Shown here one piece after another: positions 10,821-21,718 of a DNA stretch of 64,000 nt. The notes under the pieces are model-generated. The model ran no database searches, was not told the DNA's origin, and worked only from the letters and a program-made list of their open reading frames with translations. Numbering within the stretch: the stretch's first letter is position 1; each line of letters starts with the position of its first letter. The position numbers were made by a program, and so were the translations under genes. This stretch comes from Terriglobia bacterium (GTDB lineage: Bacteria > Acidobacteriota > Thermoanaerobaculia > Thermoanaerobaculales > Thermoanaerobaculaceae): NCBI GenBank assembly GCA_020073245.1, contig JAIQFQ010000014.1, positions 21,473-85,472 of the forward strand, read 5' to 3'.

Positions 10821-11261
10821 GTGCAGGACGCACTCGTTCGGCGCGCGCGGCTGGCGGAGGCGATGCGGGAAGTGCTCTCCGAGGTCCTCCTCACCGAGGT
10901 CAAGGACCCGCGCCTGTCGGGCGTCGTGATCTCCGCGGTTGAGCTGTCGGGCGACCTCAAGTTGGCGCGCGCCTACTTCTCGGTGTTCGGCGACGAGGAG
11001 CGCGAGCGCCAGGCCGCCGACGGCCTTACGCAGGCGCGCGGGTTCCTCCGCCGTGAGAGCGCCCGGAGGATGCGGATGCACAACCCTCCGGACATCGAAT
11101 TCCGCCGCGACAAGGGGTTCGAGCGCGCCGACCGCATCGCACGCGTGCTTGACAAGATACAAGGGGACCGGGGTCCGGGGTCCGGGGTCCGGGACGACCA
11201 AGACCCGGACAGCCAGCCCGCTGCAGGCGCAGAGCACAACGAGGGGGACGGTGATGGGTGA
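10821..11261 (+). CDS. rbfA: Ribosome-binding factor A
   Basis: 30S maturation factor with a KH-like fold. GTG start; core residues about 1-113 carry VKDPRLSGVVISAVELSGD and LKLARAYFSVFG. The core ends at ADRIARVLDKI. The last 33 residues are encoded largely by a GGGGTCC repeat (Gly-Pro-Gly-Ser) and a polar tail, so the C-terminus looks like a repeat-derived addition. It overlaps the nrnA start by 8 nt. Confidence 0.95.
   Translation: MQDALVRRARLAEAMREVLSEVLLTEVKDPRLSGVVISAVELSGDLKLARAYFSVFGDEERERQAADGLTQARGFLRRESARRMRMHNPPDIEFRRDKGFERADRIARVLDKIQGDRGPGSGVRDDQDPDSQPAAGAEHNEGDGDG
11163..11210 (+). repeat. GGGGTCC repeat inside the rbfA 3' end
   Basis: Tandem GGGGACC/GGGGTCC words followed by GTCCGGG and, 10 nt on, CCCGGAC, giving a hairpin. 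Same family as 10456-10501. Here it is translated, without a frame break, as the RbfA tail. Confidence 0.75.
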
Positions 11262-12237
11262 GGTCACGCGCGATCCCGGCGCGGCGCTCGTTCGGCTCAA
11301 GCGAGCCACGCGCGTCCTGATCACGTCGCACGGCGCGCCCGACGGGGATGCCCTTGGGTCCGAGCTCGGGTTTGCGGAGCTCGCGCAGGCGCTCGGTCTC
11401 ACCGCCGCGATCGTCAACCACGACCCTCACCCGGCTTCCCTGGCGTTCCTCCCAGGCCTCGAGACGATCCAGGTGCGGGGCGAGCTCCCGCCGGGGTTCG
11501 AGCGCGAGTTCGACCTCATGGTCCTGCTCGAGTGCCCGGATATCGACCGTCCGGCCTTGGCCGGACTCGACCGCCTGCCGATCCTCAACGTCGACCACCA
11601 CCTGGAGAACGCCCTCTATGGAGAGGTCAACGTCGTGGATGAAGACGCCCCGGCGGTGGGCGAGATGGTTCTGAGGATGGCCGAGAGCGCGGGTGTCACG
11701 GTGACGCCCCGCATGGCCACCAACCTCTACGCGGCCCTCGTGACAGACACGGGGGACTTCAGATACTCCAACGCGACACCGCGCGCATTCGAGGCCGGGG
11801 CGCGCCTGGTCGCCGCCGGCGCCCGTCCGGCCGAGATTGCGGAAGCCCTGTGGGAGCAGAACCCCGTGCGGGTCGTGCGTCTGACGGCGGCGGTGCTCTC
11901 GACGTTGGAACTGCTGGCCGGGGGGCGCCTCGCGGCGATCACCTGTGACAAGGCGATGCTCGACGCGGCCGGCGCCGGCCCCGAGGACACCGAGAACCTC
12001 ATCAACATCCCGCGAGCTCTCGAGGGCGTGCGGGTCGCAGTCTTTTTCAAGGCGCTTCAACCGGGCGCAGTCCGCGTGTCGTTGCGGTCGCGGGGAGCCG
12101 TTGACGTGCAAGCCGTCGCGCGAGCGTTTGGCGGCGGCGGTCACCGCAACGCGGCCGGCTGCACGATCCCCGGCAGCCTCCCCGAGGCTCGCCGGGCGGT
12201 CCTGGACGCCGTGCTGCCCGTGGTGGAGTCCGCATGA
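11254..12237 (+). CDS. nrnA: DHH/DHHA1 phosphoesterase, NrnA-type nanoRNase/pAp phosphatase
   Basis: Degrades short oligoribonucleotides and 3',5'-bisphosphate nucleotides. 327 residues. Motif SHGAPDGDALGS near 25-36 supplies metal ligands; DHH is at 114-116 (NVDHHLENA); the DHHA1 domain ends with GGGGHRNAAGC. ATG at 11254 has GAGGGGG 6 nt upstream; an open frame extends further left but overlaps rbfA. Its stop overlaps the truB ATG (ATGA), suggesting coupled translation. Confidence 0.92.
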   Translation: MGEVTRDPGAALVRLKRATRVLITSHGAPDGDALGSELGFAELAQALGLTAAIVNHDPHPASLAFLPGLETIQVRGELPPGFEREFDLMVLLECPDIDRPALAGLDRLPILNVDHHLENALYGEVNVVDEDAPAVGEMVLRMAESAGVTVTPRMATNLYAALVTDTGDFRYSNATPRAFEAGARLVAAGARPAEIAEALWEQNPVRVVRLTAAVLSTLELLAGGRLAAITCDKAMLDAAGAGPEDTENLINIPRALEGVRVAVFFKALQPGAVRVSLRSRGAVDVQAVARAFGGGGHRNAAGCTIPGSLPEARRAVLDAVLPVVESA

Positions 12238-13175
12238 GCTCTTCCCACAACGGCTTCCTCCTGGTGGACAAGCCGGTCGGCCCTACCTCCCACGATGTCG
12301 TGCAGGCGGCCCGCCGTGCCCTCAAGGAGCGGCGGATCGGCCACACAGGCACGCTCGATCCCGCAGCCACAGGCCTGCTCCTGTTGTGCATCGGGAAGGC
12401 CACGCGTCTCCAGCAGTACCTCCTGGCGTGGGAGAAGACGTACGAGGGCGAGATCCGCCTCGGCTGGGGCACCACCACCTACGATTCCGAGGGCGAGCCG
12501 CTTGGTGCGCCAAGGCCCGTGCCCGACGTGACCCGGGACGTGATTTCCGAGCTCTCAACGCGTTTCTCGGGCGAGTTTCAGCAGCTTCCGCCCCCCTACT
12601 CTGCGAAAAAGGCCGGGGGGCGCAAGTTCTACGAGCTGGCGCGCGCCGGGGAAGAGGTGCCTCGCGAGCCCAAGCGGGTGCACGTGCACAGCATCGAACT
12701 CGAGATAGCGGCCCCGGGGCGTCTCGGTTTCAAGGTGACGTGTTCGTCGGGCACGTACCTGCGGTCGCTCGCCCACGATATCGGCGAGGGCTTGGGGTGC
12801 GGGGGCCATCTGGCCTCGCTCCGCCGTGTTCGGATCGGGCCGTGGCGGGTCGAGGACGCTGTCAGCGCCGAGACTGTGGCGAATCGCCCACAGGAGATCG
12901 AACCGCGGGCGTTCGTCTCCCTCGCGTCCGCCATCCTGCCGTTTCCCGAGGTGGTCTTGAACCCGACCGCCTTGGATCACTTTGCCCACGGCCAGGAGGT
13001 GGCGGTCCGCGAAGCGACCGGCAGCTTCACACCGGGCTCGCCCGTGGCGGTTCGGGACCGCTCCGGCGAGCTGATCGGCGTTGGCGTGGCCGTCGCCTTC
13101 CTTGCCCGGGCGCGCACCGTCAACGTGGCGCCGAGGATGGTGCTGGCCGAGGTTGAGGCGACGGCGAAATCGTGA
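12234..13175 (+). CDS. truB: tRNA pseudouridine(55) synthase
   Basis: Makes pseudouridine 55 in the T-loop of tRNA. 313 residues. Catalytic motif HTGTLDPAATGLL with Asp42; N-terminal GFLLVDKPVGPTSHDVV; the KKAGGRKFYELAR insertion and CSSGTYLRSLAHDIG motif are all present. A C-terminal PUA-like segment (about 245-305) follows. Overlaps nrnA by 4 nt. Confidence 0.97.
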   Translation: MSSSHNGFLLVDKPVGPTSHDVVQAARRALKERRIGHTGTLDPAATGLLLLCIGKATRLQQYLLAWEKTYEGEIRLGWGTTTYDSEGEPLGAPRPVPDVTRDVISELSTRFSGEFQQLPPPYSAKKAGGRKFYELARAGEEVPREPKRVHVHSIELEIAAPGRLGFKVTCSSGTYLRSLAHDIGEGLGCGGHLASLRRVRIGPWRVEDAVSAETVANRPQEIEPRAFVSLASAILPFPEVVLNPTALDHFAHGQEVAVREATGSFTPGSPVAVRDRSGELIGVGVAVAFLARARTVNVAPRMVLAEVEATAKS

Positions 13176-13231
13176 TACATTGACAATCCTCCTCGCCACC
13201 GGAGGACTGACGTGGAGACGTGGAGCATACG
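13176..13231 (+). promoter_or_regulatory. truB-rpsO leader with RBS-proximal hairpin
   Basis: TCCTCC (about 13188) can pair with GGAGGA (about 13201) across an 8-nt loop just before the rpsO start. rpsO is autoregulated at its leader in E. coli; a similar role here is only a guess. Confidence 0.25.
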
Positions 13232-13507
13232 ATGACTGAACGCGATTACGTTGCAGGCAAGGAGCAGGTTATCTCGGAGTATCGCCGTCACGATCATGAC
13301 AGCGGCTCTCCCGAGGTACAGGTTGCTCTTATCACCAAACGCATCGAGTACCTGACCGAGCACTTCAAGGTCCACGCCAAGGACCATCACTCCAGGCGCG
13401 GCCTCCTGATGCTGGTGGGGCAACGGCGGCGCTTGCTCGAATACCTGCGGCGGAAGGATGTTGCCCGCTACAGGGCGCTGATCGAGCGGCTGGGCCTCCG
13501 TCGCTAG
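13232..13507 (+). CDS. rpsO: 30S ribosomal protein S15
   Basis: Primary rRNA-binding protein of the 30S platform; 91 residues, close to the family's 88-89. Contains [16 protein letters not shown] and the [21 protein letters not shown] signature. ATG at 13232 is preferred over an in-frame GTG at 13220: GGAG at 13222 gives a 6-nt spacer and the product then has normal length. pnp follows 31 nt later, the usual rpsO-pnp pairing. Confidence 0.97.
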   Translation: MTERDYVAGKEQVISEYRRHDHDSGSPEVQVALITKRIEYLTEHFKVHAKDHHSRRGLLMLVGQRRRLLEYLRRKDVARYRALIERLGLRR

Positions 13508-13538
13508 GCACGCCTCGCCGAACGCTCAAAGGAGCATC

Positions 13539-15743
<2,205 letters not shown>

Positions 15744-15772
15744 GCCGTTCTGCACGGAACACGCCTTGCCAG

Positions 15773-15794
15773 GAGGTCGCCGAGAGGCGACCTC
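15773..15794 (+). terminator. Hairpin after pnp
   Basis: GAGGTCGCC / GGCGACCTC, 9 bp perfect, GAGA tetraloop, followed by TTCAAATCTT rather than a pure U-tract. It lies 30 nt after the pnp stop and before convergent mutM, so it probably ends or stabilises the operon mRNA. Confidence 0.6.
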
Positions 15795-15852
15795 TTCAAA
15801 TCTTCGCCTCAGGAGGCGGCGCCGCACCCGCAGGCGGAAGCCCTGATGCCGA

Positions 15853-16674
15853 TCAACGCTGGCAGCGCGGGCAGTAGAAGACCGATCTCCCAGTGAGGGC
15901 GCGGCGGACGATCGTGCCCCCGCACCGAAGACACGGCTCCCCTGCGCGGCCGTAGACCTCGAGCTTGACGGCGAAGTACCCGCCGTCCCCCTCTGCGCTC
16001 ACGAACCCGCCGTCCCGCAGGGTTGTCCCGCCGGCCTCCAGCGCCTCGGTGAGCACGGCCCGGATGGCCTCCGCGAGCGCCCGGACCCGGCGGGGCGCGA
16101 TGGCGCTCGCACGCCGGAGCGGCGAGATCCCGGCGCGTGAAAGCGCCTCGTTCGCGTAGATGTTGCCGATGCCGGCAAGGACGGTCTGGTCGAGTAGAAC
16201 CGAGCGGATCGGCGAGCGCGATCGGCCGGCCGCCTGCAGCGCGCCTTCCACGTCGCCGCCGAGGGGGTCCGGGCCGAGTCTCGCCAGACCGGGGTGCGCA
16301 TCCAACCTGTCGAGGTCGAGCACGACCGCCACGCCGAACCGGCGGGGGTCGATGAACCGCACCTCGATCCCGTGGTCGAACCGCAGAACCAGGTGCGTGT
16401 GCGGGGCGCGCGGCTCCGCGGGACGCCGCAGCACCATGCGCCCCGACATCCCGAGGTGAAACAGCGCGGCGGCGCGCTCTCCCTTGGCGATCAGATACTT
16501 GCCTCGCCGCTCGAGGGCGGTGACCCGAGTGCCGAGGAGACGTCGGTGCCAATCGGCGGGCCGGATCCCCTCGCGCAGCTTGACCGCGCGGGCCTCCACC
16601 TCGACGACGCGGCTCCCGACCATGTGTGGCTCGAGCGAGCGGCGCACGGTCTCGACCTCGGGCAACTCGGGCAT
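15853..16674 (-). CDS. mutM: Formamidopyrimidine-DNA glycosylase
   Basis: Removes 8-oxoguanine and formamidopyrimidines; bifunctional glycosylase/AP lyase. 273 residues when started at MPELPEVE (16674), which leaves the catalytic Pro2-Glu3 at the mature N-terminus; the in-frame ATG six codons upstream would bury them. H2TH region (IGNIYANEALSRAGI) and the C-terminal zinc finger with two C-x2-C pairs (CLRC and CPRC) are intact. No clear Shine-Dalgarno. Confidence 0.96.
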   Translation of the reverse strand: MPELPEVETVRRSLEPHMVGSRVVEVEARAVKLREGIRPADWHRRLLGTRVTALERRGKYLIAKGERAAALFHLGMSGRMVLRRPAEPRAPHTHLVLRFDHGIEVRFIDPRRFGVAVVLDLDRLDAHPGLARLGPDPLGGDVEGALQAAGRSRSPIRSVLLDQTVLAGIGNIYANEALSRAGISPLRRASAIAPRRVRALAEAIRAVLTEALEAGGTTLRDGGFVSAEGDGGYFAVKLEVYGRAGEPCLRCGGTIVRRALTGRSVFYCPRCQR

Positions 16675-16708
16675 GGCCGCGAACGATACCACGACAGGGC
16701 AGTGGGAA

Positions 16709-16855
16709 GCGTTCGGAGGTTCGAAGGGTCGAAGGCTCAGACAAGGGAGACGGAAGAAGGAAGAGGGGACAGAACGCTACATCCCAGAGACCGGCAACGG
16801 GCTTCCGCACCCCTTCTTCGGTTGCCCTCTACCTTCCACCCTCTGCCCGTTCCCG
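16709..16855. repeat. Composite imperfect inverted repeat of short words
   Basis: The left part has GGTTCGAAGG-like words and GGAAGAAGGAAGAGG; the right part, read on the other strand, has GGGCAGAGGGTGGAAGG. The arms are built from similar purine-rich words in opposite orientation. Same design as 18256-18375 and 34890-35169. No coding potential. Confidence 0.5.
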
Positions 16856-16983
16856 TCGATTTGTAACGTCCTCTATGTGAATATGTTCCAAATCACCAAA
16901 GCGAGGTCGGGGGGTGACCTAAACACCCGCGCGGCCGCATGCGTATCACTGGTCGAGCCTAAACTCCTCCTTCTCCTCCTTCA

Positions 16984-17017
16984 CACCACGGCGCCGCAAT
17001 CCAGCGGCGCCGTGGTG
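16984..17017. other. Strong 14-bp hairpin
   Basis: CACCACGGCGCCGC / GCGGCGCCGTGGTG with loop AATCCA. It sits between convergent mutM and the fabG operon. There is no U-tract on either strand, but it may mark transcript ends. 16856-16983 shows no gene. Confidence 0.5.
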
Positions 17018-17098
17018 CGTTTGGAGGCGGAAAGACCGGGGTCCGGGCACAGGGCTCAGCAACGAATCGACACGCACGAGCGTCGCAACGAACCCGCC

Positions 17099-17196
17099 GT
17101 CATTGCGAGGAGTCCCGCCAGCCGGCGAGACGACGAAGCAATCCCGCGGTGACCGCGAGATTGCCACGCCCGGCCTGCGGCCGGGCTCGCAATGAC
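17099..17196. repeat. REP/MITE-like inverted element, GTCATTGCGAG family
   Basis: GTCATTGCGAG (17099-17109) and CTCGCAATGAC (17186-17196) are perfect 11-bp ends of a 98-bp element with inner palindromes (GCAATC/GATTGC and CCCGGCC/GGCCGGG). Related elements are at 23640-23683 and 56761-56854. Neighbouring 17197-17484 has no supported gene; in particular no acyl carrier protein gene follows fabG. Confidence 0.7.
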
Positions 17197-17484
17197 ACTG
17201 GTGCGGCAGGGCGGGGACCTGACGCGTGAAGCGCGCCGCCGAGAGTGGGCCGGATGCTAGGCGCGCGAGCCCGTCGCACCGGAGTGTAGCCGGAGGCACC
17301 ATGAGGACGCGTGGCCGCGATCCGCAACGCGACAGGCGAGACGCGGCTCTGCTGCGGCGAGCGGGGGCTCAGGGGGTCCAGAGTGGCCGGGCGGGCGGTG
17401 GAGCGGCCGCGGGATCCCCCGCCCGAATGGATGGTCCGACTTCGGCGGCGCCAGAAAGTCAGATCAAGGCCAACCGCAGGAACG

Positions 17485-18231
17485 TCACATGTAGAGGCCA
17501 CCGGAGACGTTGATAACTTCTCCGGTGACATACGACCCCGCCGGCCCCGCCAGGAACAGCACCACGGCCGCGATGTCCTCCGGCGTGCCGAGGCGCGGGA
17601 TCGCGAGGTTGGCCATCAGCGCCTTGCGCTGGTCCTCGGTGAGTTTCTCGGTCATCGGGGTCTGGATGTATCCCGGCGCGATCGCGTTCACGGTGATGTT
17701 GCGGCTGCCGAGCTCGCGCGCGAGCGACTTGGTGAGGCCGATGATCCCGGCCTTGGAGGCCGCGTAGTTCGCCTGCCCTGCGTTACCCATCAGGCCGATC
17801 ACCGAGGAGATGCTGATGATCCGCCCGTCGCGCTGCTTGACCATCACCTTCACGGCGGGGTGGGACATGTTGTAGACGCCGTCGAGGTTGACCGACAGCA
17901 CCTTGCGCCACGACTCAGGCTTCATGCGCATGAAGAGCCCGTCGTCGGTGATCCCGGCGTTGTTAAGCAAGATGTGAAGTCCGCCGAGCTCCGTCGTGAC
18001 CTCGTCCACGACCCTCTCACACCACTCGGAGTCCGTCACGTTGAGCGGTTTGACGACCGCCTTGCCTCCCGCGGCCACGATGCTGTCAACGACCGCCTGG
18101 GTCGGATCGGTCGGCAGCGATGCGCACGCGACCACCGCGCCGTCACGCGCAAGTGCCTTCGCGCACGCGGCCCCGATCCCGGTTGCCGCCCCAGTGACCA
18201 GTGCCACCTTGCCTTCGAGCATTCCCGCCAT
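17485..18231 (-). CDS. fabG: 3-oxoacyl-[ACP] reductase
   Basis: NADPH-dependent reduction of 3-oxoacyl-ACP in fatty-acid elongation; cytoplasmic SDR. 248 residues. Rossmann motif TGAATGIG; NNAG at 90-93; catalytic Ser143, Tyr156, Lys160 (YAASK); C-terminal VTGEVINVSGGLYM. ATG at 18231 has GGAGG 6 nt upstream. Last visible gene of the plsX-fabH-acd-fabD-fabG run, 136 nt after fabD with a repeat between them. Confidence 0.95.
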   Translation of the reverse strand: MAGMLEGKVALVTGAATGIGAACAKALARDGAVVACASLPTDPTQAVVDSIVAAGGKAVVKPLNVTDSEWCERVVDEVTTELGGLHILLNNAGITDDGLFMRMKPESWRKVLSVNLDGVYNMSHPAVKVMVKQRDGRIISISSVIGLMGNAGQANYAASKAGIIGLTKSLARELGSRNITVNAIAPGYIQTPMTEKLTEDQRKALMANLAIPRLGTPEDIAAVVLFLAGPAGSYVTGEVINVSGGLYM

Positions 18232-18255
18232 CGTCGCCTCCGTTGCAGCGATGAG

Positions 18256-18375
18256 AAGTTCACAGTTGACAGCTCCCAGCTGACAGTCAGGAACCAGGAG
18301 CCTCCCACCGCCCATTGCGCTCCGGTACCGCTTGGTGCCGTTACTGTCGACTGTTGACCGTCAACTGTCAACTGG
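18256..18375. repeat. CAGTTGACAG short-word inverted array between fabD and fabG
   Basis: The left part contains CAGTTGACAG and CTGACAGTCAGG; the right part contains, on the opposite strand, AGTTGACAGTTGACGGTC and AACAGTCGACAG. The arms can pair over most of the spacer. The fabD stop codon (18368-18370) lies inside the right arm, so the repeat has invaded the gene end. Confidence 0.65.
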
Positions 18376-19303
18376 CCTTCCCCAAGTACGCCTCGACCTG
18401 CGCGACCGTGCCGACCTGCACCGTTGCGGCGGAGCGGGCAATCCTGCGAATGAGGCCCGAGAGCACGCTCCCCGGTCCCACCTCAACGAAGGTATCGAAC
18501 CCGTCCGCGGCCATGCGCCCGATGAGCTCGACCCAGCGCACGGGCGCATCCACCTGACGCACGAGGCCGTCTCGCACCATGCCACCCGACGTCACGGGCA
18601 TCGCGTCCGCGTTGTTGTAGAGCGGCACCGCCAGGTCATTGAAGGCGAGTCTCGCGAGGACGGGCGCGAGCCCCTCGCGGGCCGGTACCATGAGCGGCGA
18701 ATGGAACGGCGCCGAGACCTGGAGCGGGACCACCCGCTTGGCGTCGCGCGCGGTGAGGAGCTGGCCGGCGCGGGCGACGGCAGCCGCGTGACCGGCAATC
18801 ACGGTTTGCTCCGGGGCGTTGAAGTTCGCGGCGACGACCGCCTCGCCGGGCGTGCTCGCCTCGCGGCAGCACGCCTCCACGATATCGCGCGTTGGCCCGA
18901 GCACTGCCGACATCGCTCCGACGCCGACCGGCACCGCCTCCTGCATGAGCTGGCCGCGCCGACGCACCGTGCGGACCAGGTCCTCGACCGAAAGGCCGCC
19001 GGCGGCGCCGATGGCGCTGTACTCGCCGAGCGAGTGCCCGGCGACGCCGTCGAATTTCGCCGAACACGCCCGGAGCACGGCGAACACGGCGAGCGACACC
19101 GTCAGAATCGCCGGTTGGGTGTTCGCGGTGAGCTTGAGCCGATCTTCAGGCCCCTCGAAGCACAGCCGGGAGAGCGCCTCGCCGAGTGCGGCATCGGCGC
19201 GGCCGAACACGTCTCGCGACTCCGGGAATCGCTCCGCGAGGTCCTTCCCCATGCCCGCGAACTGGCTCCCCTGGCCCGGGAAGACGAACGCAACCTTGCC
19301 CAT
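18368..19303 (-). CDS. fabD: Malonyl-CoA:ACP transacylase
   Basis: Loads malonyl groups on acyl carrier protein. 311 residues. FPGQGSQ at 8-14; nucleophile Ser91 in GHSLGEYSA; active-site His201 (APFHSPLM); oxyanion-region Gln11. AAGGGAG precedes the ATG by 6 nt. The last codons lie in a repeat. Confidence 0.96.
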   Translation of the reverse strand: MGKVAFVFPGQGSQFAGMGKDLAERFPESRDVFGRADAALGEALSRLCFEGPEDRLKLTANTQPAILTVSLAVFAVLRACSAKFDGVAGHSLGEYSAIGAAGGLSVEDLVRTVRRRGQLMQEAVPVGVGAMSAVLGPTRDIVEACCREASTPGEAVVAANFNAPEQTVIAGHAAAVARAGQLLTARDAKRVVPLQVSAPFHSPLMVPAREGLAPVLARLAFNDLAVPLYNNADAMPVTSGGMVRDGLVRQVDAPVRWVELIGRMAADGFDTFVEVGPGSVLSGLIRRIARSAATVQVGTVAQVEAYLGKAS

Positions 19304-19379
19304 TGGCGCTCCCTTCAGCCTGGACCATTCGTGGGGGTTCGTCGCGAGAACGCGCAGCTGGCTGAGATGGTGGGCGCAC

Positions 19380-19440
19380 GTAGGGGTGAGGAGCCGAGAC
19401 GTATCCTCTGCGATACGTCGCAGGCTCCGAGCCCCGAGTA
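19380..19440. other. Long imperfect hairpin upstream of fabD
   Basis: A 61-bp palindrome centred on GACGTATC / GATACGTC with outer pairs GGAGCC / GGCTCC and GTA / TAC, in the 194-bp spacer between the acyl-CoA dehydrogenase and fabD. Could be a terminator, processing site or mobile REP; no T-tract. Confidence 0.5.
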
Positions 19441-19497
19441 CGCCCGCCAGATCGGCCAGATCCGCGTTTGCAGCAGAACCCTCATGAATAGTCCAGC

Positions 19498-20655
19498 CTA
19501 ACTCCGCTTCGCCGCGCGTTTGATCAGCGCCTGAGCGATCTCGTTGCGCTGGATCTGGTTTGTCCCCTCGTAGATCTGCAGGATCTTTGCGTCACGCAAC
19601 ATCTTCTCGACCGGGTAGTCGCGCATGTAGCCGTAGCCGCCGAACACCTGCACCGCGTCGAGCGTCACCGACATCGCAACGTCGGAGCCGATCACCTTGG
19701 CCATCGAGGACTCCATCGCGAAATCCTCGCTGCCGCCGTCGATCGTGCGCGCCACGGCGTAGAGCAGCGCGCGCGCCGTCTCGACGCGCATCGCCATATC
19801 CGCCAGCATGTGGCCGACCGCCTGGAACGCCGCGATCGGTTTGCCGAACTGCTTGCGTTCGCTTGCATACGCGACCGCCGCCTCGAGCGCGGCAGCCGCC
19901 AGCCCCACGCCCTGGGCGCCCACGGCCACTCGCGCCCGCTCGAGAGTTCGCATGGTGACCAGGAAGCCGACGCCCTCGCGGCCGATCCGGTTCGTCGCCG
20001 CGACGCGGACATTGTCAAAGATAACCTCGCGGGTCGACGAGGCGCGGATGCCCAGCTTGTCCTCACGCTTGCCGAACGACAGCCCGGGTGCGCCCTTCTC
20101 GACGAGAAACGCGGAGGCGCCGCGAGCGCCTCGCGACGGGTCCGTCATCGCGATCACGGCGTAGAAGTCGGCCTCGCCGCCGTTCGTGATCCACTGCTTG
20201 GTGCCGTTGATGACGTACGAGTCGCCGTCCTTGACGGCCCGGGTGCGCATCGAGAACGCGTCGGACCCGGCCTCCGCCTCGGTGAGGCAGAACGCGGCGA
20301 TCCACTCGCCGGTCGCGACCTTTGGGAGAACGCGGGCCTTCATCGCGTCGTCGCCGGAGATCAGTACCGGGAGGGTGCCGAGGGCGATCGCGCCGTACGT
20401 TGTCGAGACTCCCAGACATGCCTTCGAGAGCTCCTCGGTGACCAGGCAGAGGTCCATGATGCTGCCGCCCAGGCCGCCGTGCTCCTCGGGGACAAAGACC
20501 CCCATGAGGCCTGCGTCTCCCATCGTCTTCACGATGTCGCGCGGGAAGATCTCCTCGGCGTCGAGCTTGGCGCGCGCCGGCATGATCTCGCCCTCGGCGA
20601 TCTGCCTCGTCAGCGTGACGATGTCCTTCTGAGTGTCGGTGAGGAAGTGATTCAT
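19498..20655 (-). CDS. Acyl-CoA dehydrogenase
   Basis: FAD-dependent alpha,beta-dehydrogenation of acyl-CoA; 385 residues. FAD-binding segments FCLTEAEAGSDA and WITNGGEADFYAV, arginine-rich C-domain, and QIYEGTNQIQR containing the likely catalytic base Glu363. ATG at 20655 follows AGGAGG. Its place inside a fatty-acid synthesis operon is notable: it could supply branched or unsaturated primers, or simply be clustered. Substrate chain length cannot be told from the sequence. Confidence 0.92.
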   Translation of the reverse strand: MNHFLTDTQKDIVTLTRQIAEGEIMPARAKLDAEEIFPRDIVKTMGDAGLMGVFVPEEHGGLGGSIMDLCLVTEELSKACLGVSTTYGAIALGTLPVLISGDDAMKARVLPKVATGEWIAAFCLTEAEAGSDAFSMRTRAVKDGDSYVINGTKQWITNGGEADFYAVIAMTDPSRGARGASAFLVEKGAPGLSFGKREDKLGIRASSTREVIFDNVRVAATNRIGREGVGFLVTMRTLERARVAVGAQGVGLAAAALEAAVAYASERKQFGKPIAAFQAVGHMLADMAMRVETARALLYAVARTIDGGSEDFAMESSMAKVIGSDVAMSVTLDAVQVFGGYGYMRDYPVEKMLRDAKILQIYEGTNQIQRNEIAQALIKRAAKRS

Positions 20656-20719
20656 CGCTCCTCCTGAACGGATGGGCGGGTGCGGCGACTGCGCCCGCAT
20701 GGTTAGGCGGAAACCCCGC

Positions 20720-21718
20720 TTACCACCTGAGCAGGGTCGCGGCCCAGGTCAGCCCGCCGCCGAACGCACCCAGCAACACGAGGTCCCCTCGCTTGAGGAT
20801 GCCGCGGTCGATCGCCTCCCGCATCGCAACCGGGATCGACGCCGACGAGGTGTTCCCGACGCGCTCGAGGTTGAGGTAGACCTTCTCCGGCGCGAGCCCG
20901 AGGCGTTCCCCGACCGCCGCAATGATGCGCAAATTGGCCTGGTGGGGTACGAAGAGGTCCACCTTGTCGATCGTCACGCCCGCACCCACCAGCACCTCCT
21001 GGCACACCTCGGTGATCGAGCGTACAGCCACCTTGAACGTCTCGTTGCCGCGCATCTTGATGAATGGCAGGCGAGCGTCGATGTGCTCCTTGACGTTGGG
21101 CGGGTACTTGCTGCCGCCACCGGGCATCTGGATGAAGTCCGCGTACGTGCCGTCGGTGTGCAGGGCAGAGCGCAGGATCCCCTCCCCGGCTGGGGCAGCC
21201 TTGAGGATGACGGCGCCCGCGCCGTCGCCGAATAGGATGCAGGTCGCCCTGTCCGTGTAGTCCGTGTAGCGCGACAGGGTCTCCGCACCGATGACCATCG
21301 CGGTCTTGACCTCTCCGGTGATGATGAACTGGCGCGCCACATGGATGCCGTAGAGGAAGCCGGAACATGCCGCCGCGATGTCGAAGCAGGTCGCGTTCTT
21401 GATGCCGAGCGCCGGCTGGATGATCGCCGCCGTGGATGGGATCGGCTGCTCCACCGTGGCCGTGGCCAGCACCAGCAACTCGACCTCCTCCGGAGAGACG
21501 CCCGCGTCCGCCATGGCACGCTTGCCGGCCTCGATGGCTATCGTCGCGACGCTCTCGCCTTCCGACACCACGTGGCGCTCCCGGATGCCGGTGCGGGACA
21601 TGATCCACTCGTCGGAGGTGTCCACCATCCTCTCGAAGTCCTGGTTGGTGAGCACTCGCTCCGGAAGAAACGCTCCGAGACCCGCGATGCGCGCGGTTAG
21701 CTCATGTTTGTCGTGCAC
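20720..21718 (-). CDS. fabH: 3-oxoacyl-[ACP] synthase III
   Basis: Condenses acyl-CoA primer with malonyl-ACP. 332 residues. Catalytic triad Cys118 (AAACSGFLYG), His259 (PHQAN) and Asn289 (GNTSS). GTG start at 21718 with GGAGGGGG about 6 nt upstream; the open frame extends further but overlaps plsX too deeply. The first codons overlap the plsX end by 17 nt. Confidence 0.96.
   Translation of the reverse strand: MHDKHELTARIAGLGAFLPERVLTNQDFERMVDTSDEWIMSRTGIRERHVVSEGESVATIAIEAGKRAMADAGVSPEEVELLVLATATVEQPIPSTAAIIQPALGIKNATCFDIAAACSGFLYGIHVARQFIITGEVKTAMVIGAETLSRYTDYTDRATCILFGDGAGAVILKAAPAGEGILRSALHTDGTYADFIQMPGGGSKYPPNVKEHIDARLPFIKMRGNETFKVAVRSITEVCQEVLVGAGVTIDKVDLFVPHQANLRIIAAVGERLGLAPEKVYLNLERVGNTSSASIPVAMREAIDRGILKRGDLVLLGAFGGGLTWAATLLRW

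Noticed and set aside
16856..17098. A structured ncRNA (tmRNA, SRP or 6S)
   Set aside because: One strong hairpin, but no diagnostic 3' tRNA-like end or conserved SRP/6S bulge seen by eye.
17197..17484. acpP or another small gene after fabG
   Set aside because: No frame contains the acyl carrier motif DSLD; no ribosome site.
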